A stretch of 64,000 nucleotides of DNA from an uncultured Paracoccaceae bacterium (GTDB lineage Bacteria; Pseudomonadota; Alphaproteobacteria; Rhodobacterales; Rhodobacteraceae), in NCBI GenBank assembly GCA_947503765.1, contig CANNFA010000008.1, positions 1 through 64,000 of the forward strand, in the 5' to 3' direction. The notes beneath the pieces were generated by a model. The model was not told the DNA's origin and ran no database searches. It was given only the letters and a program-made list of their open reading frames with translations. The translations under genes and the position numbers were made by a program. This document shows positions 32,035 through 40,934 of this stretch, piece after piece. The first letter of the stretch is position 1; each line of letters begins with the position of its first letter.

Positions 32035-32535
32035 ATGCCCGGTTCCAAGCTCGACCCGATCGACCGTCAGATCCTGTCCGAATTGCAGGATGACGGGCGG
32101 ATGACCAACGTGGAGCTGGCGCGGCGCGTCGGCATATCCGCGCCGCCCTGCCTGCGCCGGGTGCGCACGCTGGAGGAAAGCGGCTATGTCCGGGGCTATC
32201 ACGCCGATGTCGATGCGCGGCTGCTGGGATTCGAGGTGCAGGTGTTCGCGATGGTCGGTCTGCAAAGCCAGGCCGAGGCCGATCTGAGCGCGTTCGAGGC
32301 GCGCTGCCGCGACTGGCCGCTGGTGCGCGAGTGCCACATGCTGAACGGCGAGGTCGATTTCATCCTGAAATGCGTGGCGCCGGACCTGTCCACGTTCCAG
32401 ACCTTCCTGACAGAGGAACTGACCGCTGCCGACAATGTCGTCAGCGTCAAGACTTCGCTGGTGATCCGCTGTGCCAAGGACCGGCCGGGCGTGCCGTTCG
32501 GCGTGCTGGAGGCGCGGCTGACCCGCACCCCGTAA
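32035..32535 (+). CDS. Lrp/AsnC-family transcriptional regulator
   Basis: A 166-residue regulator. The N-terminal winged helix (KLDPIDRQILSELQDDGRMT, VELARRVGISAPPCLRRVRT) is followed by a RAM ligand-binding domain (GEVDFILKCV). It probably responds to an amino acid. AGGAGAGG-like GGAGAGG lies just before the ATG. It is divergent from trxB, with 192 bases between them. Confidence 0.93.
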   Translation: MPGSKLDPIDRQILSELQDDGRMTNVELARRVGISAPPCLRRVRTLEESGYVRGYHADVDARLLGFEVQVFAMVGLQSQAEADLSAFEARCRDWPLVRECHMLNGEVDFILKCVAPDLSTFQTFLTEELTAADNVVSVKTSLVIRCAKDRPGVPFGVLEARLTRTP

Positions 32536-32641
32536 ACGCCGGTCGGACTGCCGGGCCAGGGGGGCTGGTCACTTCGGCGCGGCGCGGTAATGTGCGCACG
32601 ACGCCCGCACGACCGGCGCGCCGCCTGCCCGGAGCCGCACC

Positions 32642-33877
32642 TTGACCGACCTGGTCCCCGAAACCCCGCCCGAAACCGGGGCGACCCGCCCCGTTGCCGC
32701 CGCCGCCGCACCCGATGGCACGACCGCCTTCGCGGTCATCGCCGCGCTGGGTTTCTGCCACATGCTGAACGACATGATGCAGTCGTTGCTGGTGGGCATC
32801 TACCCGATCCTCAAGACCGAGTTCGGGCTGGATTTCGCGCAGATCGGGATGATCTCGATGACATTCCAGGTCACGGCGTCGCTGCTTCAGCCGCTGGTCG
32901 GGCTGTATACCGACCGGCGGCCGCAGCCCTATTCGCTGGCGGTGGCGATGGGGGCGACGCTGGCGGGCCTGCTGCTGCTGTCGGCGGCGCGGGGCTACCC
33001 GGCGATGCTGGCGGCCTCCGCGCTGATCGGCTTGGGGTCGGCGGTTTTCCACCCCGAGGCATCGCGGATCGCGCGCATGGCTTCGGGCGGGCGGCACGGG
33101 CTGGCGCAATCGCTGTTCCAGGTGGGCGGCAATTTCGGGTCTTCGCTGGGCCCGTTGCTGGCGGCGTTCATCGTGCTGCCGTATGGACAGAAAAGCGTGG
33201 CCTGGTTCGGCGCCGCCGCCCTGCTGGCGATGCTGGTGCTGTGGCAGGTGGGCCGCTGGTATGCGGGTCGGCGGCGCGCCACCGCCGGGCGCGTCCTGCC
33301 GGACATCGCCACGGGTCTGCCCCGGCGGCGCGTGATGATCGCCATCGCGGTGCTGGGGCTGCTGGTCTTTTCCAAGTATTTCTACATGGCCGCGCTGACC
33401 AACTACTACACCTTCTACCTGATCGAGAAATTCGGCGTGTCGATCCGGAACTCGCAATTGCTTCTGTTCGTGTTCCTGGCCGCCGTCGCGGCCGGAACGG
33501 TGATCGGCGGGCCGGTGGGCGACCGGATCGGGCGCAAGGCGGTCATCTGGGTGTCGATCCTGGGGGTTTTGCCCTTCGCGCTGCTGCTGCCGCATGCCAA
33601 TCTGTTCTGGACGGCGATGCTGACGATCGTGATCGGCGTGGTCCTGGCCTCGGCCTTTTCGGCGATCCTGGTCTTCGCGCAGGAACTCGTGCCCGGCAAG
33701 ATCGGCCTGATGGCCGGCCTGTTCTTCGGCTTCGCCTTCGGGATCGCCGGGATCGGCGCGGCGCTGCTGGGCGAATTGTCGGACGCGGTCGGGATAGAGA
33801 CGGTGTTCCGGCTGTGCGCGTGGTTGCCGGCGATCGGCATCCTGACGGTGTTCCTGCCCGATCTCGGCCGGCGCTAG
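32642..33877 (+). CDS. MFS transporter, fosmidomycin-resistance (Fsr)-like
   Basis: A 411-residue inner-membrane protein with about twelve membrane segments. FHPEASRIARMASGGR and SLFQVGGNFGSSLGP are hallmarks of Fsr-like exporters, and GDRIGRK is the MFS loop motif. It probably exports a drug or metabolite. The start is a TTG with CGGAG upstream; an ATG is not found before the first membrane segment. Confidence 0.88.
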   Translation: MTDLVPETPPETGATRPVAAAAAPDGTTAFAVIAALGFCHMLNDMMQSLLVGIYPILKTEFGLDFAQIGMISMTFQVTASLLQPLVGLYTDRRPQPYSLAVAMGATLAGLLLLSAARGYPAMLAASALIGLGSAVFHPEASRIARMASGGRHGLAQSLFQVGGNFGSSLGPLLAAFIVLPYGQKSVAWFGAAALLAMLVLWQVGRWYAGRRRATAGRVLPDIATGLPRRRVMIAIAVLGLLVFSKYFYMAALTNYYTFYLIEKFGVSIRNSQLLLFVFLAAVAAGTVIGGPVGDRIGRKAVIWVSILGVLPFALLLPHANLFWTAMLTIVIGVVLASAFSAILVFAQELVPGKIGLMAGLFFGFAFGIAGIGAALLGELSDAVGIETVFRLCAWLPAIGILTVFLPDLGRR

Positions 33878-33897
33878 GGCGCGCCGGGCCTTTGCGA

Positions 33898-34695
33898 TCA
33901 GCCGTCGAAGGCGGCCTCGAATTCCTCGGCCGACAGGCGCGGCGCGCAGAGCGGGCCGAACTCGGCCACGGTATGGACATGCGGAAAGAACGACATGAAC
34001 AGCCGCAGACCGTCGCCGCCGATGCGGTTCACCAGGTCGATGCCCGGATGGAAGCTTTCGATCTCGATCCCGTTGACGCGCAGGATGTGATGGTCGCGGA
34101 ATGCCAGGTGGTACACGCTGACCGGCGAGGCGGGGGCGACGCGGATCACGCTTTGGCCGTCCTCGAAGGCGGTGACCGGCGCCAGCGCGGACTCGTCGCG
34201 GACCACCTGCCGCAGCCGGTCGTTGCGGTGCAGCAGCCGCGCATGCGGGGCGAGCATCAGGTCGGGCGTCGGCCGCTGCGGCCCGAAGCTGTCCACCGGG
34301 ATGCGGAACAGCCGCGACGGCGTCGGTCCGGGCTGCTGGTTCGGCAAGAGCGTGATCGTGCCGATCCACATCAGCGGCTGATAGCCCGCATCGCGGGTCT
34401 CGATCCGCACGCCGGGCAGCAGATCCTCGACCGCTACGGGGCCGTCCTCGGTCGCCATGATGGAGCCGCGGGCCAGCGCGCAGAAGGCCGATTCGAAGAC
34501 CGGATGCGCGGGCGCGCGCTGCGCCGTTTCGGCCAGCGCCCCGTCGGGCATCAGGGCCAGCGATTCGAAGCGGCGCATGGCGAATTGCGGTTGCTGCGGC
34601 GTTGCGTTCTGGCGGCGCACGGTCCAGGGCTGCGGAGCGGCAAGCGCGGTGGAGCGGGCGGCAGAATGGCCGCCGGGCCGGTGCGGATAGGTCAT
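33898..34695 (-). CDS. Hint-domain protein
   Basis: A 265-residue protein. A low-complexity N-terminal about 70 residues is followed by a Hint (hedgehog/intein-like) domain: FCALARGSIMATEDGPVAVE, LLPGVRIETRDAGYQPLMWI, later RDHHILRVNGIEIESFHPG. Such proteins are abundant in Rhodobacterales and many are secreted; here no signal peptide is seen. A 48-codon gene lies 86 bases upstream on the same strand. Confidence 0.83.
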   Translation of the reverse strand: MTYPHRPGGHSAARSTALAAPQPWTVRRQNATPQQPQFAMRRFESLALMPDGALAETAQRAPAHPVFESAFCALARGSIMATEDGPVAVEDLLPGVRIETRDAGYQPLMWIGTITLLPNQQPGPTPSRLFRIPVDSFGPQRPTPDLMLAPHARLLHRNDRLRQVVRDESALAPVTAFEDGQSVIRVAPASPVSVYHLAFRDHHILRVNGIEIESFHPGIDLVNRIGGDGLRLFMSFFPHVHTVAEFGPLCAPRLSAEEFEAAFDG

Positions 34696-34781
34696 GAAAT
34701 TCTCGCTGTTCGTCGTCGCGCCCGGTGCGCGCGGATCCGCGCGCCGGGCAATTCCGGGCGGGCGCATCCGGGCAGGGAGGC

Positions 34782-34928
34782 TCAGGCGCTGGCGGCGCGA
34801 AGGGCCGGTTTCGCGTTGCGCCGGGCGATGAACGCCGCGCGGCGGGCGCCGCGTGTCCAGGGCATCTTCACGTCCAGCTTCGCGGCCTCGCGCGTCACCG
34901 ATGCAATCCAGCGTTTCTGCTGCGCCAT
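34782..34928 (-). CDS. Short basic protein of unknown function (48 residues)
   Basis: ATG at 34926-34928 is preceded by AAGGAGAA at ideal spacing. The product is very basic: MAQQKRWIASVTREAAKLDV then MPWTRGARRAAFIARR. I recall similar short ORFs in Rhodobacterales with the WxxGARRxAFIARR pattern, so it is probably real. The high Arg/Lys content suggests nucleic-acid or membrane binding; this is inference. It may be co-transcribed with the Hint-domain gene downstream. Confidence 0.6.
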   Translation of the reverse strand: MAQQKRWIASVTREAAKLDVKMPWTRGARRAAFIARRNAKPALRAASA

Positions 34929-35110
34929 GTGTCGTTCTCCTTGTCCCCTGCGGCCTTTTCCGGTGGTGCCGGGCGGGCTGCACTCCGCGTGTCAGGGAAC
35001 GACTATCGGCGGGTATTGGGGCCGCAGGACGACCCGATTGCGGTTTTTTTCGGCGGAAGCTTGCTGGTAATGTGGCGCAGGCCCGCGGCACCGCGAAAGG
35101 AAGACAGCGC

Positions 35111-35599
35111 ATGGACGACGACGGCTATATCGTGACTGCAGAGCAGATCGCGCAGATGGACGGGTTGGCAAAGGCGCATTTCCTGAACGGCAGGGCGCGG
35201 CGCATCAACAAGTCGCTCGGTGATCTGACGGGGCTGACCGGGCTGGGCTTTCACATAATAGAGGTGGCCCCCGGCGACGAGACGACCGAACATCACGTCC
35301 ACCATTTCGAGGATGAATGCGTCTATGTGCTGGACGGGACCGGCACGGCGCTGATCGGAGATGCTTCATATCCCGTGAAGGCGGGCGATTTCATCGGTTA
35401 TCGCAAGGGCGGGCTGGCCCATTCGATCCGCAATACCGGGACCGGCGTTCTGCGCTGCATCGTCGCCGGGCAGCGGCTGGCGCATGATGTGGGCGATTAT
35501 CCCCGGCAGGGAAAGCGGCTGTTCCGCAATGCGGGGCTGCCGTGGAACCTGGTCGATCTGGCCGCGGTGGCGGAGCCGGAAGGCGGCGCCAAGACATAG
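35111..35599 (+). CDS. Cupin-domain protein
   Basis: A 162-residue cytoplasmic protein with a cupin barrel. Metal-binding motif 1 is HHVHHFEDECVYVLDGTG and motif 2 is AGDFIGYRKGGLAHSIRNTG. The first has the His-x-His plus Glu pattern. The substrate is unknown. It converges with pgeF, with only 3 bases between stops. Confidence 0.85.
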   Translation: MDDDGYIVTAEQIAQMDGLAKAHFLNGRARRINKSLGDLTGLTGLGFHIIEVAPGDETTEHHVHHFEDECVYVLDGTGTALIGDASYPVKAGDFIGYRKGGLAHSIRNTGTGVLRCIVAGQRLAHDVGDYPRQGKRLFRNAGLPWNLVDLAAVAEPEGGAKT

Positions 35600-35602
35600 C
35601 CG

Positions 35603-36361
35603 TTACAGCCGGATGGCAGAGATCAGGCGGCCGTAATCGGCCTCTTGCCGGTGCTGGCTGCGGCGGTAGGAATAGAAACGCAGCGGGTCGGAGTAGGTGC
35701 AGTGCCGCGTCCATTCGGCATGTCCGACCCCGGCGCGGCGCAGCCGGTCAAGCCCGAATCCCGGCAGGTCGAAATGCAGCCGGTCGCCGGTGCCCGCGGC
35801 AAAGAAACGGTCCGCATCCGGCACGGCCGCGCGAAAGCTGTCGCGCAGCTCCGGCCCGACCTCGTAGGCGGGCTGGCCGATGGTCGGCCCGATGACGGCA
35901 GAGATCGCGCCGCGCCGCGCGCCAAGCTGTTCCATCGCGTCCACCGTTGCCTCCAGCACCCCGTCCAGCGCGCCGCGCCAGCCTGCATGAGCCGCGCCGA
36001 TCACGCCCGCCTCGATATCGGCCAGCAGAACCGGCTGGCAATCGGCGGTCAGCACGGCAATGGCGAGACCGGGCGTGGCGGTCACGAGCGCGTCGGCTTG
36101 CGGCCGGTCGTCGGCGGGCACTGTGTCGGCAAGGGCGACGGTCGCGGAATGGACCTGGTGCACGGTGATCAGCGCGTCCGTCGAGACCTGCATCGCATCT
36201 GCGACACGGGCGCGGTTGATCGCCACGGCTTCGGACTGGTCCGACGATCCGGTGCCGCAATTCAGGCCCGCGAACACGCCGGAGGACGCACCTCCGAGAC
36301 GGGTGAAGAACCCGTGACGCAAGCCGCCCAGCGCGTCGGAGGTCAGGATTTCCAGCGTCAT
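35603..36361 (-). CDS. pgeF: Peptidoglycan editing factor PgeF (laccase-domain protein)
   Basis: A 252-residue YfiH-family protein. Signature residues: HGFFTRLGGASSGVFAGLN, VHQVHSATV (metal-binding His), TADCQPVLLAD (Cys) and AHAGWRGALDGV (His). The family removes wrongly added residues from peptidoglycan precursors in E. coli. Its start overlaps the stop of the methyltransferase gene by 4 bases, giving the operon lgt, midA-like, pgeF. Confidence 0.92.
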   Translation of the reverse strand: MTLEILTSDALGGLRHGFFTRLGGASSGVFAGLNCGTGSSDQSEAVAINRARVADAMQVSTDALITVHQVHSATVALADTVPADDRPQADALVTATPGLAIAVLTADCQPVLLADIEAGVIGAAHAGWRGALDGVLEATVDAMEQLGARRGAISAVIGPTIGQPAYEVGPELRDSFRAAVPDADRFFAAGTGDRLHFDLPGFGLDRLRRAGVGHAEWTRHCTYSDPLRFYSYRRSQHRQEADYGRLISAIRL

Positions 36362-37422
36362 CGTTCAAGTCCCGGTGGCGGCGGTGTGGAGTTCGGGTGA
36401 AAGCCTACCACCTGAAACAGGCTCCCCATTTCGTCCGGGTGGGTCAAGCGGCGATGTGCGGCGACGTGGCTGTCCAGCGCCGGGCCGGCCAGCCCCCTGG
36501 CCAGCGTCTGCGCGCGTCCGGTGATCCCAAGCCGTTCAAGGAACACGCCCTGCGGCGTCATGGCGGTATGCGCGATGCCGGTGGCGGCGCCCGCCAGCGC
36601 CTCGAAATCGACATGCGCGGTCAGGTCGGCCTCGCCGGGATGGGCAAGGATGTCTTCGGGCGCATGGCCGCGCAGCGCCTGCAAGGTGTCCCCGCGCGAG
36701 CGCCAGCCGCCATAGTCGATCACCAGCGCGGCGCCGCCATGGCGCGCGATGCGTTCGGCGACCTGCTGCATGATCGGTCCGGCCGGCGCGCAGGTTTCCA
36801 CCACCTCGCCCGGCCGGGTATCCGCCAGCCGGTGATCCAGCGCCGCGATCGGCGCCGGCGCGCTGAGCCCGAGCAGCAGCGCGCCGTCCCTTGCGGCAAC
36901 CTGCCGTTCGCGCCAGCCCGCCGGATCGCGCACGAACTGGCGGATCGGCAGGGCGTCGAAGAACTCGTTGGCGACCAGCAGCAGCGGCGCATCGGGCAGG
37001 TCCGCCGCGCTGTCGCACCAGGTGACCGGGGTCTCTGCCAGCGCCTGCCGCTGGCGCGCGCGCAGGACCGGCGATGCCTCGACCAGATGCACCCGCGCGG
37101 CATCGTGGAACCCCGGCACGGCCCGCGCGGCGCGCAGCGCGTCGGCCATCAGCGTGCCGCGACCGGGGCCAAGCTCTGCCAGGGTGAAGACGGCGGGCGC
37201 CCCCTGGTCCAGCCAGGCCTGCGCCAGGCACAGACCTACAAGCTCGCCGAACATCTGGCTGATTTCCGGCGCGGTGGTGAAATCACCCGCTGTGCCGAAC
37301 GGATCGCGGGTGGCGTAATAGCCGTGCTCGGGGTGCAGCAGGCAGTCGGCCATGTAGTCGGCGATGGTGATCGGCCCCGTCGCCGCGATCCGCCGCAGCA
37401 GGATCTGGCGCAGCGCCGTCAT
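36358..37422 (-). CDS. SAM-dependent methyltransferase, MidA/NDUFAF7 family
   Basis: A 354-residue DUF185 protein. Motifs: IADYMADCLLHPEHGYYATRDPFG, GDFTTAPEISQMFGEL and the SAM site ELGPGRGTLMADALRA. Mitochondrial relatives methylate an Arg in a complex I subunit, so a role in NADH dehydrogenase assembly is possible. It overlaps lgt and pgeF by 4 bases each. Confidence 0.9.
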   Translation of the reverse strand: MTALRQILLRRIAATGPITIADYMADCLLHPEHGYYATRDPFGTAGDFTTAPEISQMFGELVGLCLAQAWLDQGAPAVFTLAELGPGRGTLMADALRAARAVPGFHDAARVHLVEASPVLRARQRQALAETPVTWCDSAADLPDAPLLLVANEFFDALPIRQFVRDPAGWRERQVAARDGALLLGLSAPAPIAALDHRLADTRPGEVVETCAPAGPIMQQVAERIARHGGAALVIDYGGWRSRGDTLQALRGHAPEDILAHPGEADLTAHVDFEALAGAATGIAHTAMTPQGVFLERLGITGRAQTLARGLAGPALDSHVAAHRRLTHPDEMGSLFQVVGFHPNSTPPPPGLER

Positions 37423-38315
37423 GCGCGGCGCGTTTGTGTCCGGTGCGCCCAGATCAGCAGCGCAAGGCCCGCCAGGATCATCGGCAGCGACAGGAGCTGC
37501 CCCATCTTCAGCCCCCAGTCACCCAGCGCCACGACATAGCCCATGGGGTTCGCCGCGGTGATGTATTGCGCATCGGCCTGGCGGAAGAACTCGACGAAGA
37601 ACCGCGCCGCGCCGTAGCCGGCGATGAAGGTGCCGGTGATCGCCCAGGGCACCTTGAGCCAGCCGCGCGACAGGGCGAGGAACAGCAGCAGCGCGCCCAG
37701 CACGATGCCTTCCAGCCCCGCCTCGTACAGCTGCGAGGGATGGCGCGCGCAGGGCCCCTCGACCAGCGGGCAATCCTGCGCGGCGGGGCCGGGAAAGATC
37801 ACCGCCCAGGGCAGGGTGGAGGGCAGGCCCCAAAGCTCGGCATTGATGAAATTGGCGATCCGGCCCAGCAACAGGCCGGGCGGCACGCCGATCACCAGCA
37901 TGTCGGCCACGCTGCCCGGCGCGGCGCCCGCCTTGCGCGAGAAGCCGAAGATCACCAGCATCACGCCGATGAACCCGCCATGGAATGACATGCCGCCCTG
38001 CCAGATCATCGGGATCTGCAGCGGGTTCGACAGGTAGTATCCCGGCGCATAGAACAGCACGAAACCCAGCCGCCCGCCGAGGATGATGCCGAGGATCACC
38101 CAGGTGACGAAATCGTCCACCTGCTCGGGGGGCAGCGGCGGCGCATCGCCGCGCCACAGCGCCGGGCGCCGCACCAGCGCCACCGCCATGCGCCAGCCGA
38201 TGATGATGCCCACGATATAGGCCATCGCGTACCAGCGCAGCGCGAAGGTGAAGGATCCGATGTCGATCGAGAAGATCTCGGGCGAGATGTCGGGAAAGGG
38301 GATGACAGCCTGCAT
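37419..38315 (-). CDS. lgt: Prolipoprotein diacylglyceryl transferase
   Basis: A 298-residue inner-membrane enzyme that attaches diacylglycerol to the lipobox Cys of prolipoproteins. The signature GRIANFINAELWG, the catalytic-region SFHGGFIG and HPSQLYEAGLEG are intact, with seven likely membrane segments. The start at MQAVIPFPDISPEIFSI fits the family. It is the first gene of a tight three-gene leftward operon. Confidence 0.95.
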   Translation of the reverse strand: MQAVIPFPDISPEIFSIDIGSFTFALRWYAMAYIVGIIIGWRMAVALVRRPALWRGDAPPLPPEQVDDFVTWVILGIILGGRLGFVLFYAPGYYLSNPLQIPMIWQGGMSFHGGFIGVMLVIFGFSRKAGAAPGSVADMLVIGVPPGLLLGRIANFINAELWGLPSTLPWAVIFPGPAAQDCPLVEGPCARHPSQLYEAGLEGIVLGALLLFLALSRGWLKVPWAITGTFIAGYGAARFFVEFFRQADAQYITAANPMGYVVALGDWGLKMGQLLSLPMILAGLALLIWAHRTQTRRA

Positions 38316-38441
38316 GTGCCCCTTGTCCACGCGCACCGCGCGAAGTCAACCTTGCCCCATCCCTGGTACTGCCGTTGCCCCATGTCTTGCCCAGCCGGGC
38401 CGCGCGGCCCATATAAGGGCCGAAACCAACGGAGCGATCCC

Positions 38442-38705
38442 ATGCAGACCCGAAACAAGTTCTTCGACGATGTCGGCCAGTTGATGACCAACGCGATGGG
38501 CGTGGCCCAGGGCGCGCGGGACGAGGCCGAAACGGCGATGAAGGGATGGATGGACCGGTGGCTTGCCGACCGCGATTTCGTCACCCGCGAGGAATTCGAC
38601 GCCGTCCGCGCCATGGCGCAAAAGGCGCGCGAGGAGAACGAGGCGCTGAAGGCCCGCATCGACGCGCTGGAAGGCGGCAAGGCCGGCAAAGCCGCCAAGG
38701 CATAG
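38442..38705 (+). CDS. UbiK/BMFP-like accessory coiled-coil protein
   Basis: An 87-residue protein: MQTRNKFFDDVGQLMTNAMG, then amphipathic helix and FVTREEFDAVRAMAQKAREE, ending in a Lys/Ala tail. This is the membrane fusogenic/UbiK pattern: an N-terminal helix and C-terminal coiled coil. UbiK helps ubiquinone synthesis in proteobacteria. Divergent from lgt. Confidence 0.82.
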   Translation: MQTRNKFFDDVGQLMTNAMGVAQGARDEAETAMKGWMDRWLADRDFVTREEFDAVRAMAQKAREENEALKARIDALEGGKAGKAAKA

Positions 38706-38804
38706 ACCGGCGCCACGTCATTCCCGGCCGATAGAGGTGTCGGGGGTATCCGCCCGACTTGCACAATTTCAACCTTTAACGCCGCCGTGTCCCGCGATAC
38801 GGTA

Positions 38805-38871
38805 GTGATTCGCGCGTGATCCACAACTTATTGCGGTTATCCCCCAGTATTCGCTTTACACGGCGAATCAC
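38805..38871. repeat. Nine-base inverted repeat in the promoter region of the ybjN-like gene
   Basis: GTGATTCGC (38805-38813) and GCGAATCAC (38863-38871) are exact inverted copies separated by 49 bases, in a 279-base AT-richer gap. Possible operator or boundary of a small element. No start of transcription could be fixed. Confidence 0.45.
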
Positions 38872-38984
38872 CTGCCCTTACCATATCTCGTAGGAAACGC
38901 GGCAAAGACCGCCGATCCTAGAGCAGGCACCTAGGTCTGGGGTGGAAATACGCCCCATGGCCCAGTTGAAAGAGAGGCCGGGGC

Positions 38985-39485
38985 ATGTCACTCGCAGAGC
39001 AGTTCCACACCGACGATCTTCACCCGATCGACATTGTCGAGAATATCGCCGAGCATCACGCTTGGGAATTCGACCGCGTGGCCGACGACCAGATCGCCAT
39101 GGCGGTCGAGGGGCAGTGGCGCACCTACTCGATCACCCTCGCCTGGTCGGATTACGACGAGACGCTGCGCCTGATCTGCACCTTCGAGATGGAGCCCCCA
39201 GACGAAAAGCTGCCGGGCATCTACGAGACGCTGAACCGCACGAACGACATGTGCTGGTCGGGCGCGTTCACCTACTGGGCCGAACAGCGCCTGATGGTCT
39301 ACCGCTACGGGCTGGTGCTGACCGGCGGGCAGATGGCGGGGCCGGAACAGATCGACCGGCTGATCGCGTCGGCGGTCTCGTCGGCGGAACGGTTCTATCC
39401 GGCGTTCCAGCTGGTGTCCTGGGGCGATCAGACCCCGGAACAGGCGATTCAGGTGGCAATCGCCGAAGCCTACGGGCGCGCCTGA
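38985..39485 (+). CDS. YbjN-domain protein
   Basis: A 166-residue soluble, acidic protein. The patterns WEFDRVADDQIAMAVEGQWR and WSDYDETLRLICTFEME, then NDMCWSGAFTYWAEQRLMVY, match the YbjN sensory-regulator-like fold. The function is unknown. It is followed by proC after 87 bases. Confidence 0.85.
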   Translation: MSLAEQFHTDDLHPIDIVENIAEHHAWEFDRVADDQIAMAVEGQWRTYSITLAWSDYDETLRLICTFEMEPPDEKLPGIYETLNRTNDMCWSGAFTYWAEQRLMVYRYGLVLTGGQMAGPEQIDRLIASAVSSAERFYPAFQLVSWGDQTPEQAIQVAIAEAYGRA

Positions 39486-39572
39486 CACGGCTGCCGACGC
39501 GGCGCTTCCATCCGGCCGCGATGCGCCCTAGGCTCGGCCCCGAAAAAGGGTGCGAGCAAAGGGGCGTTTTAC

Positions 39573-40382
39573 ATGTTCGAGGAACTATCCGAACGCGGTC
39601 TGGTCCTTCTGGGATGCGGCAAGATGGGATCGGCGATGCTGGCCGGCTGGCTCGACCGGGGTCTCGCGCCGGACGCGGTGTCGGTCATCGACCCGAAGCC
39701 GTCCGACTGGCTGCGCGGCACCGGCGTGCGGCTGAACGGCGATCTGCCGGATAGCCCGGCGGTCGTGCTGATCGCGGTCAAGCCGCAGATGATGGGCGAC
39801 GCGCTGCCCGATATCGCGGCGTTCGGGAACGGGCCGACGCTGTTCGTGTCGGTCGCCGCCGGCACCACCATCGCCACCTTCGAGGATGTGCTGGGCGCGG
39901 CCTCGCCCATCGTGCGGGCGATGCCCAACACGCCCGCGGCGGTGGGCCGCGGCATCACCGCCATCACCGGCAACGCGCGCGTGGCGCCGGCGCAGATGGA
40001 CATGGCCGAGACGCTGCTGCAGGCGGTGGGCCAGGTCGTGCGGCTGGAGGGCGAGCACCAGATGGACGCCGTCACCGGGGTATCGGGGTCCGGCCCGGCC
40101 TATGTCTTCCACCTGATCGAGACGCTGGCAGCCGCCGGCGCGGCCGAGGGGCTGCCCGAGGATCTGGCGATGCGGCTGGCCAAGGCAACGGTGGCCGGGG
40201 CCGGGGCGCTGGCGGAGGCTGCCGAGGAAACGCCGGCGCAGCTGCGGGTGAACGTCACCAGCCCCGCGGGCACCACCGCCGCGGCGCTGGAGGTGCTGAT
40301 GGACGAGGAAACCGGGTTTCCGAAGCTCCTGCGCCAAGCGGTGAAGGCGGCGGCGAGCCGCGCGCGCGAGTTGGGTAGCTGA
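39573..40382 (+). CDS. proC: Pyrroline-5-carboxylate reductase
   Basis: A 269-residue last enzyme of proline synthesis. Nucleotide motif LLGCGKMGSAMLAGW; VKPQMMGD; the signature SGSGPAYVFHLIETLAAAGA; and TSPAGTTAAALEVL near the end. The next gene starts 4 bases after its stop, so the two are co-transcribed. Confidence 0.95.
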   Translation: MFEELSERGLVLLGCGKMGSAMLAGWLDRGLAPDAVSVIDPKPSDWLRGTGVRLNGDLPDSPAVVLIAVKPQMMGDALPDIAAFGNGPTLFVSVAAGTTIATFEDVLGAASPIVRAMPNTPAAVGRGITAITGNARVAPAQMDMAETLLQAVGQVVRLEGEHQMDAVTGVSGSGPAYVFHLIETLAAAGAAEGLPEDLAMRLAKATVAGAGALAEAAEETPAQLRVNVTSPAGTTAAALEVLMDEETGFPKLLRQAVKAAASRARELGS

Positions 40383-40386
40383 CCCG

Positions 40387-40725
40387 ATGACCGAGATCGC
40401 GTTCGACGATTTTCTGAAACTCGACATCCGCGTGGGCGTCGTGCGCCGGGCAGAGCCGTTCCCCGAGGCGCGCAAACCGGCGATCAAGCTCTGGGTCGAT
40501 TTCGGACCCGGGATCGGCGAGCGCAAGTCGTCGGCCCAGATCACCCGCCATTACACGCCCGAGGCGCTGATCGGCCGGCGCGTGCTGGGCGTGGTCAACT
40601 TCCCGCCGCGCCAGATCGGCAAGTTCATGTCCGAGGCGCTGGTGCTGGGTGTGCCGGACGCGGAAGGCGAGGTCGTTCTGATCGCGCCGGACCAGGAAGT
40701 GCCGGCGGGCGGGCGGCTTTATTGA
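40387..40725 (+). CDS. CsaA-type tRNA-binding protein
   Basis: A 112-residue single-domain OB-fold protein: FDDFLKLDIRVGVVRRAEPF, KSSAQITRHYTPEALIGRRV, then GKFMSEALVLGVPDAEGEVV. This is the EMAP/CsaA tRNA-binding domain without a synthetase. CsaA acts as an export-related chaperone or tRNA binder. It follows proC closely. Confidence 0.9.
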   Translation: MTEIAFDDFLKLDIRVGVVRRAEPFPEARKPAIKLWVDFGPGIGERKSSAQITRHYTPEALIGRRVLGVVNFPPRQIGKFMSEALVLGVPDAEGEVVLIAPDQEVPAGGRLY

Positions 40726-40799
40726 CCCGTGTCGCGGTCGGCTGGATGCGACATGTTTCAACGCGGCCCTTGCCCCTCTGCCGCGCTGGCGGAAGGTGC

Positions 40800-40838
40800 G
40801 GGAGCCTCCGGCGGGGATATTTTTTGAACCAGAGAAGC
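40800..40838 (+). repeat. Interspersed repeat copy C
   Basis: GGGAGCCTCCGGCGGGGATA, then TTTTTTGAACCAGAGAAGC. It lies 75 bases past the csaA-like gene and faces copy D across about 60 bases, making a long inverted repeat. The T6 run directly after a small GC hairpin would suit a terminator. Confidence 0.88.
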
Positions 40839-40898
40839 GGCGAACAGGTGCTTTGACCAGACAGTGCGGCAGTGCCGGCTCGACCGGTTCTGCGATCT

Positions 40899-40934
40899 TC
40901 TTCGGTTTTCAAATATCCCCGCCGGAGGCTCCGG
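40899..40934 (-). repeat. Interspersed repeat copy D, overlapping the end of tdk
   Basis: On the minus strand it reads GGAGCCTCCGGCGGGGATAT, then TTGAAAACCGAAGAAG. The tdk stop codon TGA and the codons for its last residues lie inside this repeat. Confidence 0.9.

Noticed and set aside
38820..38855. DnaA-box-like sequences (GATCCACAA, GTTATCCCC) as a replication origin
   Set aside because: Neither matches TTATNCACA and there is no cluster or dnaA/gidA-type context.
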